64,000 nt of DNA from Gordonia sp. KTR9 (GCF_000143885.2 NC_018581.1:1612001-1676000); one strand, 5' to 3'. Shown: positions 28,305 through 37,958, numbered from the stretch's first letter. Notes: generated by a model from the sequence alone, not told the origin. A program made the numbers and translations.

Positions 28305-29894
28305 TCAGCGGTCTTCCTGGACGTCGACGGCGGGTTCGGCCGCGGGGGCTTCGTCATCCGCGCCCGTCGGGGAGATACGCCGCTCGATTCCGATCCGGTC
28401 GAGGAACCCGGCGTCGTGGGAGACCACCAGCAGCGCGCCGGACCATGCCTCGAGAGCGTCGACGAGCTGCGTGACGGTGTCGAGATCGAGATTGTTGGTC
28501 GGTTCGTCCAGGATCAGGAGTCTCGGCGTCGGGTCGCCGAGCAGGGCGTCGGCCAGGGCGACTCGCAGGCGCTCGCCGCCGGACAGTTCGGCGAGCGCGC
28601 GATCGGCGCGGGCGCCCCGGAACAGGAAGCGCGCGAGGTGCGCCCGGACCTCCTGGGTGGAGATGTCCGGGTGGGTCCGCGCCAGGTGTTCGGCGATCGA
28701 GACGGTCGGGTCGGCGAAGGTGATCTGCTGGGGCACGAACGCGTAGGGCACGACCACGGATTCGCGGGCGATCACGTCGGCGATCAGCGTGGATTTTCCG
28801 GAACCGTTGGGCCCGACGAGCGCCACCCGCTCGGGTCCGTCGACGCGCAGGCGGTCGTCGACGATGATCTGGGCACGAGGGGCGACCTCCGGCGTCGGTA
28901 CGACGATCCGCGCGGTGCGATCGGCCCGGATGTCCTCGCGGGCCTCGTCGAGACGTGTTGCCGCGGAGGCCACGTCGTCGCGATGGGCGTTGCGCAGTTT
29001 ACCCGCCGACACCTGGGCCTCGCTCCGGCGATTGTGCGCGACGATCTTCGGCACCCGCTTCTCGCGCTCCGCGGTGGCACCTGTCCGGGCCCGCCGGTCG
29101 AGTTTGATCAGGGCCTCGGACATCTCCCTGCGCTGCTTGCGCAGGTCGCCGGCCGCGGTGGCGACGGCGGCCTCGGCGGCTTCCTGCTCGGCGTCGATGA
29201 TCTCGCGGTACTGCGAGTACGGGCCGCCGAACAGCCGCACGCGACCGCGATAGAGCTCGACCGTCGCGTCGACCCGCTCGAGGAGTTCGAGGTCGTGACT
29301 CACCACGACGACCGTGCCCGTGAACGAGTCGATGGCGTCGAAAAGCCGTGCGCGGGAGTCGGTGTCCAGGTTGTTGGTCGGCTCGTCGAGAAGCAGGATC
29401 GCCGGGTTGGCGATGAGCGCGGCGACGATCGCCAGCAGGGTGGCCTCACCGCCGGACATGGCGCCGACCGCGCGGTCGAGGTCGCGTGGCAGGCCCATCT
29501 GCTCGAGGAGACCGATCGCGCGCTCCTCGACACCCCAGTCGTCCCCGACGGCGTCGAAGTCCTGCGGATCGACCGACCCGTTCTCGATTCGTTCGATCGC
29601 ACAACGGATCTCGTGGATGCCGAGCGCCCGGGCCACGGTGGTGGACGGGTCGGACTGCGGGTCCTGCACGACCACACCGACCTCGGTTGTCGACGCATCG
29701 CCCGCGACGGTGATGCTGCCGGACGCCGGACGCAGCCGGCCCGCGATGAGGCCGAGGAGCGTCGATTTGCCCGCGCCGTTCGCGCCGATCAGGGCATACG
29801 TCTCGGCGCCGAGAGTGAGGTCGAGGTGATCGAAGACGACAGTCCCGTCGGGCCAGGCGAACGAGACGTCGGACAGCACGATGGAAGACGGCAT
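28305..29894 (-). CDS. ABC-F family ATPase, candidate ribosome-protection (antibiotic resistance) type
   Basis: The 529-residue product has two ABC modules without membrane segments: GANGAGKST / AMSGGEAT / LLLDEPTNNLD and GPNGSGKST / ELSGGERLR / LILDEPTNNLD. A charged linker of about 80 residues (KLDRRARTGATAEREKRVPK...) lies between them, the arm/interdomain region that reaches the ribosome in ABC-F proteins. Unlike the Uup-type gene at 12131 it lacks a C-terminal coiled coil, ending in a short acidic tail. ATG 29894 follows AGGAG. The leader carries a three-codon reading frame and alternative stems (separate entries), an arrangement typical of antibiotic-induced resistance genes. Antibiotic protection is therefore inferred, not shown. 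Confidence 0.85.
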   Translation of the reverse strand: MPSSIVLSDVSFAWPDGTVVFDHLDLTLGAETYALIGANGAGKSTLLGLIAGRLRPASGSITVAGDASTTEVGVVVQDPQSDPSTTVARALGIHEIRCAIERIENGSVDPQDFDAVGDDWGVEERAIGLLEQMGLPRDLDRAVGAMSGGEATLLAIVAALIANPAILLLDEPTNNLDTDSRARLFDAIDSFTGTVVVVSHDLELLERVDATVELYRGRVRLFGGPYSQYREIIDAEQEAAEAAVATAAGDLRKQRREMSEALIKLDRRARTGATAEREKRVPKIVAHNRRSEAQVSAGKLRNAHRDDVASAATRLDEAREDIRADRTARIVVPTPEVAPRAQIIVDDRLRVDGPERVALVGPNGSGKSTLIADVIARESVVVPYAFVPQQITFADPTVSIAEHLARTHPDISTQEVRAHLARFLFRGARADRALAELSGGERLRVALADALLGDPTPRLLILDEPTNNLDLDTVTQLVDALEAWSGALLVVSHDAGFLDRIGIERRISPTGADDEAPAAEPAVDVQEDR

Positions 29895-29902
29895 GAGCGC
29901 TC

Positions 29903-30022
29903 CTGAAGTGGGTCGGGAACACCGACGAGTCGTCGGTGAGGTCCACCGGCAGGTTGCCGGCGGCCGGGGCCACTTCAGTTCTTCATCGGGTGGATCACTC
30001 CTCGAGTCCGCGTGCAAGTGGT
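29903..30022 (-). promoter_or_regulatory. Candidate ribosome-controlled attenuator in ABC-F leader
   Basis: Read 5'-3' on the minus strand there are three mutually exclusive pairing segments: ACCACTTG (30015-30022), CTGAAGTGG over the leader stop codon (29970-29978) and CCACTTCAG (29903-29911). The last one runs directly into the GAG of the ABC-F ribosome-binding site. Segments 2 and 3 pair perfectly over 9 bp; segments 1 and 2 can pair over about 6-7 bp. Two further hairpins lie in the loop: CACCGAC/GTCGGTG (29920-29938) and CCGGCA/TGCCGG (29946-29960). A ribosome stalled on the leader would cover segment 2 and free the ribosome-binding site. Confidence 0.6.
29975..29986 (-). CDS. Three-codon leader peptide (Met-Lys-Asn) upstream of ABC-F gene
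   Basis: ATG-AAG-AAC-TGA on the minus strand. A GAGGAG motif (29998-30003) lies 11 nt upstream, slightly long but usable spacing. The stop codon lies within the stem segment that pairs with the ABC-F ribosome-binding region. Very short leaders of this kind sense slow ribosomes rather than make a functional peptide. An in-frame GTG at 29998 would give seven codons, but it overlaps the GAGGAG motif. Confidence 0.5.
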   Translation of the reverse strand: MKN

Positions 30023-30092
30023 GACCACCGTAGCGGATGCACTCGGACTTGCCAACGGATTATCTGCCACGCGTGCCGGTGCGGGTCACCGC

Positions 30093-30098
30093 TACGGT
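30093..30098 (+). promoter_or_regulatory. -10 element, leaderless-type, for 30105 gene
   Basis: TACGGT lies 6 nt before ATG 30105 and explains the lack of a ribosome-binding site there. Confidence 0.4.
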
Positions 30099-30104
30099 TG
30101 GGGT

Positions 30105-31115
30105 ATGTCTTTTCTCCGCACCTCCGTGTCCAACGGCGTCGGCGAGATCGTCCTGGACCGCCCCAAGGCCCTCAATGCGTTGGACCAGAGCATGATCGAC
30201 GACATGTACGTCACCCTCGGCGAATGGGGTGACGACGACGCGATCGACACCGTCCTGGTAACCTCGGCGAGCGAGCGGGCCTTCTGCGCCGGTGGTGACA
30301 TCCGCGCGATCCGCGAGCACGCCATCGACGGCGATGCGGCGTCGATCAGCAGATACTTCGGCAGTGAGTACCGACTCGATCAGCTCGTCGCCGACTACCC
30401 GAAGCCGTACATCAGCCTGATCGACGGGGCGGCGATGGGCGGCGGACTCGGCATCAGCGTCCACGGCGAGATCCGGGTGGTCACCGAGAAGGCGATGATC
30501 GCGATGCCCGAGACGGCGATCGGCTTCTTCCCGGACATCGGTTCGACCTACTTCCTTCCGCGGCTTCCCGAAGGCGTGGGCATGTGGCTCGGTCTCACCG
30601 GCGCCCGGATCCGCGGTGTCGACGCGGTGGCCGTCGGTCTGGCAACGCATTTCGTCTCCTCCGCGGACCTGCCGGCGGTCGCCGACATGATCCGTTCCGG
30701 CGCACCGCTGGCCGACGCGCTGGCCACCTCCGGCACCGAGCAGACGAGCGACGTGCCGTTGCGAAAGATCGGTGAGTACTTCGCCGACGACAACGTCAAC
30801 GCCATCCTCGGCGGCCTGCGCGGCGCGGTCGGCGACGACTGGGCCCAGGAGATGGTGGGTCTGCTCGAGAGCGCCTCACCCACGAGCCTGTGGGTCACCG
30901 CGGCGATGATCAGTGCCGGTGCGAAGTCGGGAATCGACGAGTGCTTCGACCGCGAACTCCATGCGGCGCAGGAGATCACGAAGACCCACGACTTCCGCGA
31001 GGGTGTGCGGGCAGTGCTCGTCGACAAGGACCGGAGTCCCGTGTTCGATCCGGCCGCGATCGACGACGTCGACCCCGCACTGGTGGCACGGATCGTCGGT
31101 GCCGCCGCTGGTTGA
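30105..31115 (+). CDS. 3-hydroxyisobutyryl-CoA hydrolase-like crotonase
   Basis: The 336-residue product has the crotonase core with the long C-terminus of the HIBCH/ECH_2 group: VGEIVLDRPKALNALDQSM, ASERAFCAGGDIRAI (oxyanion loop), ISLIDGAAMGGGLGISVHG, MPETAIGFFPDIGSTYFLPRLP (with Glu of PETAIG and Asp of FPDIG as expected catalytic residues), and a C-terminal DFREGVRAVLVDKDRSPVFDP. It would release 3-hydroxyisobutyrate from its CoA ester in valine breakdown. The frame is open from 30012, but ATG 30105 is favoured by homology and by TACGGT 6 nt upstream. Divergent from the ABC-F gene. Confidence 0.9.
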   Translation: MSFLRTSVSNGVGEIVLDRPKALNALDQSMIDDMYVTLGEWGDDDAIDTVLVTSASERAFCAGGDIRAIREHAIDGDAASISRYFGSEYRLDQLVADYPKPYISLIDGAAMGGGLGISVHGEIRVVTEKAMIAMPETAIGFFPDIGSTYFLPRLPEGVGMWLGLTGARIRGVDAVAVGLATHFVSSADLPAVADMIRSGAPLADALATSGTEQTSDVPLRKIGEYFADDNVNAILGGLRGAVGDDWAQEMVGLLESASPTSLWVTAAMISAGAKSGIDECFDRELHAAQEITKTHDFREGVRAVLVDKDRSPVFDPAAIDDVDPALVARIVGAAAG

Positions 31116-31190
31116 GCCGGTGACGAGCGCAGCCGCCGGGCCGAGCAAGCGACGAAGGAGCGCGTCGAGGTCGAGGAACCGTGTCGAAGC
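31113..31190. repeat. Interspersed intergenic repeat, GGTTGAG...GTCGAAGCC type
   Basis: The gap after the HIBCH-like gene begins with GGTTGAGCCGGTGACGAGCG, which overlaps the stop codon, and ends in GTGTCGAAGCC. Its centre (about 31142-31184) is the exact reverse complement, over some 43 nt, of part of 41445-41490. This copy therefore shares a module with the composite repeat before prs. No gene is seen here. Confidence 0.75.
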
Positions 31191-31208
31191 CACCTCGCGC
31201 CGTGTGTC

Positions 31209-31958
31209 TCAGGGCGTGAGCTGAAACCACCCCGACAGTGCGACGGGGTCCGTCGAATTGCCTTCGGCGTCCGGTCGTTTCGTCGTCGACGATTCGTCGA
31301 GGTCGTGGGGGACGTCGTCGTCGGGAGCGAGGGGGTTGGCGTCGACCCGCGTCGCCGCCGGGCAGGTGAACGATCCGGCCGTGAGTTCGCCCGACATCCC
31401 GGTCACGCTGAGCTGGCATGCGGAGGAGTGGTGGTAGACGCCGTTGATCGAGACGCCGATCTGGGCGTTGATCGGCCTGGTCAGCGGTCCGACGGTCGGA
31501 CGCGTCGCACCCACGGGCGGTAACAGCCCGCCGGTCAGCTCACTGATCAGGAACTCGATCTGCGCGCCGCCGGTCCCGGCGTCCTTGAACACGAAGAGCA
31601 GTGAGTCGGGTGGCACGTCGGGTCGCGACGGTCCCCACCGGTCGAACTCGTAGCAGTTCGGCTCGTCGGTGGGGGTGGCGCCCGCCGCGGGTCCGCGACC
31701 GGAGTCTGCGGGGGTCTTCCCGACCGCGACCTTGATGTCCCCGTGGCGGAACTCGAAGTCCTGACCACTGCGGTCGACGCTGCCCTGAGGCGGTTTCTCG
31801 GCGCAGATCGCGGGATCGACCGGCCGCGAGGTCGGCGTCGGGGTCGAGGATGTGGCCGTGGACTGCGGCGGGGTGTCCGAGCCGCAGGCGGCGACGCACA
31901 CCGACACCGCCGCGGCCAGCAGCACGGCGGCGCGCACGGGTCGTCCCCGCGAGCTCAC
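31209..31958 (-). CDS. Probable lipoprotein (DUF3558-like)
   Basis: The 249-residue product has a lipoprotein signal: basic MSSRGRPVRA, a hydrophobic stretch and VAAC as lipobox with Cys25. A Thr/Pro/Ser-rich linker follows, then an extracytoplasmic domain containing PNCYEFDRWGP and a Cys pair (SACQLS, FTCPA) that may bond. The layout recalls the DUF3558 lipoproteins of mycobacteria and relatives; function unknown. GTG 31958 is chosen over TTG 31985, because the shorter start gives a standard signal and begins 7 nt after the prfC stop. It probably lies in one transcript with prfC. Confidence 0.75.
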   Translation of the reverse strand: MSSRGRPVRAAVLLAAAVSVCVAACGSDTPPQSTATSSTPTPTSRPVDPAICAEKPPQGSVDRSGQDFEFRHGDIKVAVGKTPADSGRGPAAGATPTDEPNCYEFDRWGPSRPDVPPDSLLFVFKDAGTGGAQIEFLISELTGGLLPPVGATRPTVGPLTRPINAQIGVSINGVYHHSSACQLSVTGMSGELTAGSFTCPAATRVDANPLAPDDDVPHDLDESSTTKRPDAEGNSTDPVALSGWFQLTP

Positions 31959-31965
31959 CGACCGG

Positions 31966-33576
31966 TTAATCCGCAGCCGCGACAAGGGGTTCGAGGGTGA
32001 GGTCGGGGTGTTCCTTCTCGATGTACTGCAGGCGCCACTTGTCGCTGAAGAGGGCCAGGACCGCGCCGTCGGTGCGGGTGAAGACCTCCACGCCGCGTTG
32101 CCGGTTCAGTTCGGCCGCGCTGTCGGCGTCCGTGCGGCGGGCAAGGCTGTAACCCAGAGGTTCGATGATCGTGTCGACGTTGTATTCGGCCTTCATCCGG
32201 GCGGTCACGACCTCGAACTGCATCGGTCCGACGGCGGCGAGCACCGGTGAGGCCTCGCCACGGGTCTCGTTGCGCAGCACCTGGACCACGCCCTCGCTCT
32301 CGAGCTGATCCATGCCCTTGCGGAACTGCTTATACTTGTCGGCCGTGGTGGCGCGCAGCGTCGAGAAGTGTTCGGGTGCAAAGGACGGGATCGGCGGGAA
32401 CTGCACTCGGGGGCCGTCGTAGAGAGTGTCGCCGGGTGCGAGCGCGGTCGCGTTGACCAGGCCGACCACGTCGCCGGGATAGGCGGTGTCGACCGTCGAG
32501 CGGTCGCGGCCGAAGACGGCCTGGGCGTACTTGGTGGCGAACGGTTTTCCGGTCTGTGCGTGGGTGACGACCATGCCGCGCTCGAACTCGCCGGACACGA
32601 TCCGCATGTACGCCAACCGATCCCGGTGGCTGGAGTCCATCCCGGCCTGCACCTTGAAGACCACCGCGCTGAACGGGTCGGTGACCGGGCGGGGGTTGCC
32701 CTCGATGTCGGCCCGGGGGCCGGGCGGCGGGGCGAGCTCCACCAGGATCTCGAGGAGTTGCCGCACACCGAAGTTGAGCATCGCCGAGGCGAAGATCATC
32801 GGCGAGGTCTGCCCGGCGAGGAACAGCTCCTGATCGTGGTCCTGGCCCATCTCGGTGAGCAGCTCGCTCTCCTCGAGCGCCGAGGACCACTCGTCGCCCT
32901 CACGGGCCTGCGCGTCGTCGGCGGACATGATCTCCTCGGGCGCGATCTTGGCGCCACCGGCGGTACGGGTGAAGTGCACGTACTCGCCGGTCCGCCGGTC
33001 GAGGAGGCCACGGAAGTCGCCCGCGATGCCGACCGGGAAGAACAACGGCGTCGGGGTGAGACCGATCCGCTCCTGGATCTCGTCGATCAACTCGAGCGGA
33101 CTGTGTCCCGGCCGGTCCCACTTGTTGATGACCGTGATCACCGGGATGCCGCGGTGGCGACACACCTGGAACAGTTTCAGGGTCTGCGGCTCGAGCCCCT
33201 TGGCGGCGTCGATGAGCATCACCGCCGCGTCGACCGCGGTCAGCACGCGGTAGGTGTCCTCGGAGAAGTCGGCGTGCCCCGGGGTGTCGACGAGGTTGAT
33301 CACGCTCGGGACGTCGGGATCCGCCTGCACGGCGGCGGAGTAGTTGAACTGCAGTGCCGTCGAACTGACGGAGATGCCGCGGGCCTTCTCCATCTCCATC
33401 CAGTCCGAGACGGTCGACTTGCGGCCCGCCTTGCCGTGGACGGCACCGGCCTCGCTGATCATCCGCGCATGCAGCGCCAACGCCTCGGTCATCGTCGATT
33501 TGCCGGCGTCGGGGTGGGAGATGATGGCGAAGGTACGACGACGCGTCACTTCGCGACTGATCACCTCGGAACTCAC
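31966..33576 (-). CDS. prfC: Peptide chain release factor 3
   Basis: The 536-residue product is a translational GTPase: HPDAGKSTMTEAL (G1), GISVSSTALQF (G2), NLVDTPGHADFSEDTYR (G3) and TVINKWDRPG (G4), then an EF-G-like domain II, VFKVQAGMDSSHRDRLAYMRI, and a C-terminal RF3 domain with MQFEVVTARMKAEYNVDTI. These segments match RF3 rather than EF-G or TypA, and the length is typical. It recycles RF1/RF2 after termination using GTP. GTG 33576 has TAGCCT (33585-33590 reversed) 8 nt upstream, fitting a leaderless transcript. Confidence 0.93.
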   Translation of the reverse strand: MSSEVISREVTRRRTFAIISHPDAGKSTMTEALALHARMISEAGAVHGKAGRKSTVSDWMEMEKARGISVSSTALQFNYSAAVQADPDVPSVINLVDTPGHADFSEDTYRVLTAVDAAVMLIDAAKGLEPQTLKLFQVCRHRGIPVITVINKWDRPGHSPLELIDEIQERIGLTPTPLFFPVGIAGDFRGLLDRRTGEYVHFTRTAGGAKIAPEEIMSADDAQAREGDEWSSALEESELLTEMGQDHDQELFLAGQTSPMIFASAMLNFGVRQLLEILVELAPPPGPRADIEGNPRPVTDPFSAVVFKVQAGMDSSHRDRLAYMRIVSGEFERGMVVTHAQTGKPFATKYAQAVFGRDRSTVDTAYPGDVVGLVNATALAPGDTLYDGPRVQFPPIPSFAPEHFSTLRATTADKYKQFRKGMDQLESEGVVQVLRNETRGEASPVLAAVGPMQFEVVTARMKAEYNVDTIIEPLGYSLARRTDADSAAELNRQRGVEVFTRTDGAVLALFSDKWRLQYIEKEHPDLTLEPLVAAAD

Positions 33577-33584
33577 GAGGTTCG

Positions 33585-33590
33585 AGGCTA
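33585..33590 (-). promoter_or_regulatory. -10 element, leaderless-type, for prfC
   Basis: TAGCCT on the minus strand, 8 nt before GTG 33576. Confidence 0.4.
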
Positions 33591-33636
33591 CCGGGCGTGG
33601 AGAAGGCGGCCAAACCCGCGACAGTCCGCGGCTGGG

Positions 33637-33675
33637 TTCAGCAATTGGTATCGCTGACCGATACCTACTGCTGAA
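33637..33675. repeat. 39-nt palindrome, left copy (imperfect)
   Basis: The arm TTCAGCAATTGGTATCGCT pairs with the facing 19 nt at 16 of 19 positions around one central base. It begins 7 nt beyond the stop codon of the DUF559/AbiEi-like gene, so it could act as that gene's terminator. It is clearly related to the perfect palindrome at 34606-34644 on the other side of the same gene. Confidence 0.85.
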
Positions 33676-33681
33676 CCTGCC

Positions 33682-34557
33682 TCATCCCTTGGCAGTGAGG
33701 GCGCTGCGGATGCGAGTCGCGACATCATCAGACCGCTCGGTGATGTCCGCCCATGTGAAGTTCAGGACTGTCCACCCGGCGGCAAGCAGGTCGTTGCGTC
33801 GTTTGCGGTCGTACTGGAATGCGTCGGCGTCCCGGTGGTGTGCAAAGCCGTCGATCTCGACGATGAGGTGCCGGCCCGGGAAGGCGAGGTCCGCGCTGTA
33901 ACCCTCGGTCGGATGGTTGGCGATCCAGCCCTCGATGCCGGCCTTCTCGAGGATGCTCACCGCCCTCCGCTCGGCTTCGGACCGCGCGCCTGAGCCCAGG
34001 GCATCGAGGACGCGGCGGAGGCCGGGTGCGTCCGGTGTGCCGGTCTGGCGCGCGGTCGCGTCTCGCAGCTGACGCATCGAGACGCGCCGTCGCAGAAGTG
34101 CGTTGTCGACGACGGAGATGCTCTCCTCGAGTGAGGCCTCGAGAACTGCCAGTGGAAGTGCGGTCACCCGTAGGCCCGATCTCACCAACACGTCCGCGTC
34201 GTCGAGACGCCTGTAACGAAGATGGACGCCGGGATGATCCTGCCGGTGATGGCCGCGCGGCACCGAGACGGTGACCGTCCTGGGCGGAGCGTCTGCAAGC
34301 CCTTGCCACCACACGGAAGCGACGCCGGACAGCACCGCGTGGGGCCCGACCCGCAGCACAGCCAGTCGGACCTTGGTGCGTTCCGTGACCGGGTGGTCGG
34401 CGACGGTGTAGATCCCGCGAGCCTCTCGCGACCACGTCCCCGAAGCGACCCGCCGCGCTACCGCGGCACGGTCGAGTCCGGCAGCGCGAGCGTCGGCGGC
34501 TGTGAAGACGCCATCGTGCGCAAGAGCGATCCGGCGGAGTTCGGTCGGTGACTGCAT
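33682..34557 (-). CDS. AbiEi-antitoxin-like / DUF559 (Vsr-like fold) protein
   Basis: The 291-residue product starts with a winged-helix domain (about 1-60: IALAHDGVFTAADARAAGL, SGTWSREARGIYTVA) like the AbiEi antitoxin N-terminus. The C-terminal ~90 residues form a DUF559 domain related to very-short-patch-repair nucleases: ADLAFPGRHLIVEIDGFAHH holds D...ExD of a possible PD-(D/E)xK site, followed by YDRKRRNDLLAAGWTVLNFTW. Such genes are common singletons in actinobacteria; whether they cut DNA, repress transcription or belong to toxin-antitoxin systems is open. No toxin partner is adjacent. Two related 39-nt palindromes flank the gene, suggesting arrival as a unit. Confidence 0.82.
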   Translation of the reverse strand: MQSPTELRRIALAHDGVFTAADARAAGLDRAAVARRVASGTWSREARGIYTVADHPVTERTKVRLAVLRVGPHAVLSGVASVWWQGLADAPPRTVTVSVPRGHHRQDHPGVHLRYRRLDDADVLVRSGLRVTALPLAVLEASLEESISVVDNALLRRRVSMRQLRDATARQTGTPDAPGLRRVLDALGSGARSEAERRAVSILEKAGIEGWIANHPTEGYSADLAFPGRHLIVEIDGFAHHRDADAFQYDRKRRNDLLAAGWTVLNFTWADITERSDDVATRIRSALTAKG

Positions 34558-34605
34558 ACGGGATCAGACGCTCTGCACGAGCATCCGGTTCCCTCGCCCG
34601 TCGCG

Positions 34606-34644
34606 TTCAGCAATAGGTATCGCTCAGCGATACCTATTGCTGAA
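34606..34644. repeat. 39-nt perfect palindrome, right copy
   Basis: The arm TTCAGCAATAGGTATCGCT is followed by one base and its exact reverse complement: 19 bp without mismatch. It lies 25 nt beyond the stop codon of the FabH-like gene at 34669 and 49 nt upstream of the DUF559/AbiEi-like start. It may be a terminator for the former, an operator for the latter, or the boundary of an inserted segment. Confidence 0.9.
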
Positions 34645-34668
34645 TCCCGAAGTTGCGTCCCGCAGCCC

Positions 34669-35685
34669 CTACTCGAACGGAACCGGCGGCATGGTCACGA
34701 CCTGCGCGGCGTAGGAGAGTCCGGCGCCGAAGCCGAGCAGTAGAGCGGTCTGTCCGGGCTGTGCCTTGCCGGTCGACAGCAGGTCTTCCATCGCGAGCGG
34801 GATCGAGGCGGCACTGGTGTTGCCGGTGTACTCGATGTCCTTGGCCACCACCGCGTCGTCGCGCAGTTTGAGGTTCTTGGCGAGCAGCTCGTTGATGCGG
34901 GCGTTGGCCTGGTGGGGGACGAAGACGTCGAGGTCTTCGGAGCCGAGCTTGGCGGCCTCGAGGGCGCGGTGGGCGACCTTGCCCATCTCAAAGGCGGCCC
35001 AACGGAACACCGCGGTCCCCTCCATGCGCAAGAAGGGGCGCTGGGTGCGGTCGCTGTCGAGGAAGGTCACCCAGTCGTGATCCTGGCGGATGGCGTTGAA
35101 CTGGGAGCCGTCCGAGCCCCAGATCACCGGGCCGAGCTGCTGTTCCTCTGTCGGTCCGACGACGACGGCACCCGCGCCGTCGCCGAAGATGAAGCAGTTG
35201 GTGCGGTCGGTCATGTCGAGGGCGACCGAGAGCTGTTCGGCGCCGATGACCAGCACGTGGGTGGCGCTGCCGCCGCGGATCATGTCCGAGGCGAGTGCCA
35301 TGCCGTAGCCGAAGCCGGCGCAGCCGACGGTGACGTCGAAGGCGGGGACGCCGTTGGCTCCCAGCTCGGTGGCGACCTTGGTGGCGCCGGCCGGGGTCAG
35401 GAGCAGGTGAGTGTTGGTGGCGAGGATGACCGCGTCGATGTCGGAGCCCTGCAGCAGCGCGTTGGCGATCGCCTTGCGCCCGGCGTTGACCGACATCTCC
35501 ATGACGCTCTCGTCGCGACGTGCGAACCGGCGGGTCTTGATTCCCGTCCGGGTGTAGATCCACTCGTCGGAGGAGTCGATCTGCTCGCAGATCTCGTCGT
35601 TGGTGACGACGCGTTCGGGGCGGTACGCGCCGATGCCGAGCATGCCGATGTTGTTGATGCCAGTGGTGTCTGCGATGACCGCCAT
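34669..35685 (-). CDS. FabH-like 3-oxoacyl-ACP synthase III family protein (paralogue 1)
   Basis: The 338-residue product has the KAS III fold: [27 protein letters not shown] at the N-terminus, the nucleophilic Cys in [35 protein letters not shown] (His) and [12 protein letters not shown] (Asn), so the Cys-His-Asn triad is intact. It joins an acyl-CoA starter to a malonyl-type extender or a related acceptor. ATG 35685 follows GGAAGGG. A homologue of the same subgroup lies at 38002, with an ABC exporter between them. Starter-unit synthesis for fatty acids or for a secreted lipid or polyketide are both possible. Confidence 0.88.
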   Translation of the reverse strand: MAVIADTTGINNIGMLGIGAYRPERVVTNDEICEQIDSSDEWIYTRTGIKTRRFARRDESVMEMSVNAGRKAIANALLQGSDIDAVILATNTHLLLTPAGATKVATELGANGVPAFDVTVGCAGFGYGMALASDMIRGGSATHVLVIGAEQLSVALDMTDRTNCFIFGDGAGAVVVGPTEEQQLGPVIWGSDGSQFNAIRQDHDWVTFLDSDRTQRPFLRMEGTAVFRWAAFEMGKVAHRALEAAKLGSEDLDVFVPHQANARINELLAKNLKLRDDAVVAKDIEYTGNTSAASIPLAMEDLLSTGKAQPGQTALLLGFGAGLSYAAQVVTMPPVPFE

Positions 35686-35986
35686 GGTGAACCCTTCCAA
35701 AACGTGCCCGGCGAATATGTGACCCGACATACGACCGTACTCACACGGTCTCTTACTGGGAAGTAGCGGTACCCCGCTCGGAATCGTCACCGGGTCGCCA
35801 AATGCGGACCGAAGTCGTCCTCGATGCGCGAAATGCTGGTCCGCAGATCGGTCGAACACATTCGGGGCGTCGGAAAGTCGCCTCCAGGTACGACGATCAG
35901 CAGACGATGACGTGCGCGCAACGCAGAACGCAACAGCCACCACGCCGGTCAGCTCATCGTCGACGGCACGGAGAAGGGGAGTCCGC
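35686..35986. promoter_or_regulatory. Divergent region between FabH-like gene and ABC exporter
   Basis: This 301-nt gap separates divergent genes and should hold both promoters. It contains TCACACGGTCTCTTACTGGG near 35738-35760, AT-richer than its surroundings. No coding potential is recognised. The exporter ribosome-binding site (GAGAAGGGGAG) is near 35970-35980. Confidence 0.4.
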
Positions 35987-37056
<1,070 letters not shown>

Positions 37057-37060
<4 letters not shown>

Positions 37061-37821
37061 CCACATTCCTCCGCGAGAGCACCATCGTGTTCCACCGCCA
37101 GATACGCATGAACCTGCGGAACCCGGCCTGGGTCCTCATCGGGGTGATGCAGCCGATCCTCTACCTCGTGCTGTTCGGACCCCTGCTGAAGCCGCTCGTC
37201 GCGCAGTTCCCGGGCGGCGCGGACAACCCGTACACGTTCCTGGTTCCCGGTCTGCTCGTGCAGCTCGGGCTGTTCGGTGCGCTGTTCGCCGGTTTCAGCT
37301 TGATCGGCGAATGGCGTGAAGGCGTCATCGAGGCCGAGCGGGTGACCCCGGCCAGCCGCACGGCGCTGCTCACCGGTCGCCTCATGCGGGACATGCTGCA
37401 GCTTCTCGTCCAGGCTCTGATCCTGGTGGTGCTGGGCTATCTCATGGGCATGCGCGGGTCGGTGGTCGGGGTGATCCTCGGCATCGTCATCACGATGCTG
37501 ATCGGTGGTGCGTGCGCCGCGGCGTCGAACGCCCTCGCACTCACCACGAAGAGCGAGGACGTGATGGCGCCGCTCATCAACATGGTGATGATGCCGGTCC
37601 TGTTGCTGTCGGGCATCCTGCTCCCGATGACCCTCGGGCCGTCGTGGCTGCAGAGCCTCAGCGACTTCATGCCGTTCCGGTGGATCGTCGACGCCGTGCG
37701 CGACACCTTCTCCGGCGACCTCGCCAGTGCTCAGGTCCTGTGGGGCGTCCTTGCCTCGCTGGTACTCGCCGGACTCGGAACCCTCTGGGGCACGTCGGTC
37801 TTCCGCAAGGAAAACGCCTGA
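37057..37821 (+). CDS. ABC-2 type export permease, DrrB-like
   Basis: The 254-residue product has about six membrane segments (for example PAWVLIGVMQPILYLVLFG, LLVQLGLFGALFAGFSLI, LLVQALILVVLGYLMGM, VGVILGIVITMLIGGACA and a C-terminal VLWGVLASLVLAGLGTLWG). MMPVLLLSGILLPMTLGP and SDFMPFRWIVDAVRDTFSG are typical of ABC-2 / DrrB permeases. It starts within the ATPase stop codon (ATGA), so the two are coupled. The exported substrate is unknown; the flanking FabH-like genes hint at an acyl or polyketide product. A repeat element follows. Confidence 0.9.
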
Positions 37822-37848
37822 CCGTTGGTCCGGGGGGCTGCCCGCTCC

Positions 37849-37958
37849 GCTCCCTGAGGAGCGCCCGGAGCTTGCGGAGGGCGCGTCACGAAGGGTCTCG
37901 CAAAGCAACTCACCAGACCCTTCGTGGCTCGTCGCTTGCGCTCCTCGCACCTCAGGGA
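37849..37958. repeat. Interspersed intergenic repeat (hairpin element)
   Basis: The left arm includes TCCCTGAGGAGCGC and CACGAAGGGTCT; the right arm includes AGACCCTTCGTGG and GCTCCTCGCACCTCAGGGA. The arms are largely complementary across a short centre. The same blocks occur at 19171-19312 and 41551-41666. The element occupies most of the gap between the exporter and the convergent FabH-like gene and may serve as their terminator. Confidence 0.85.
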
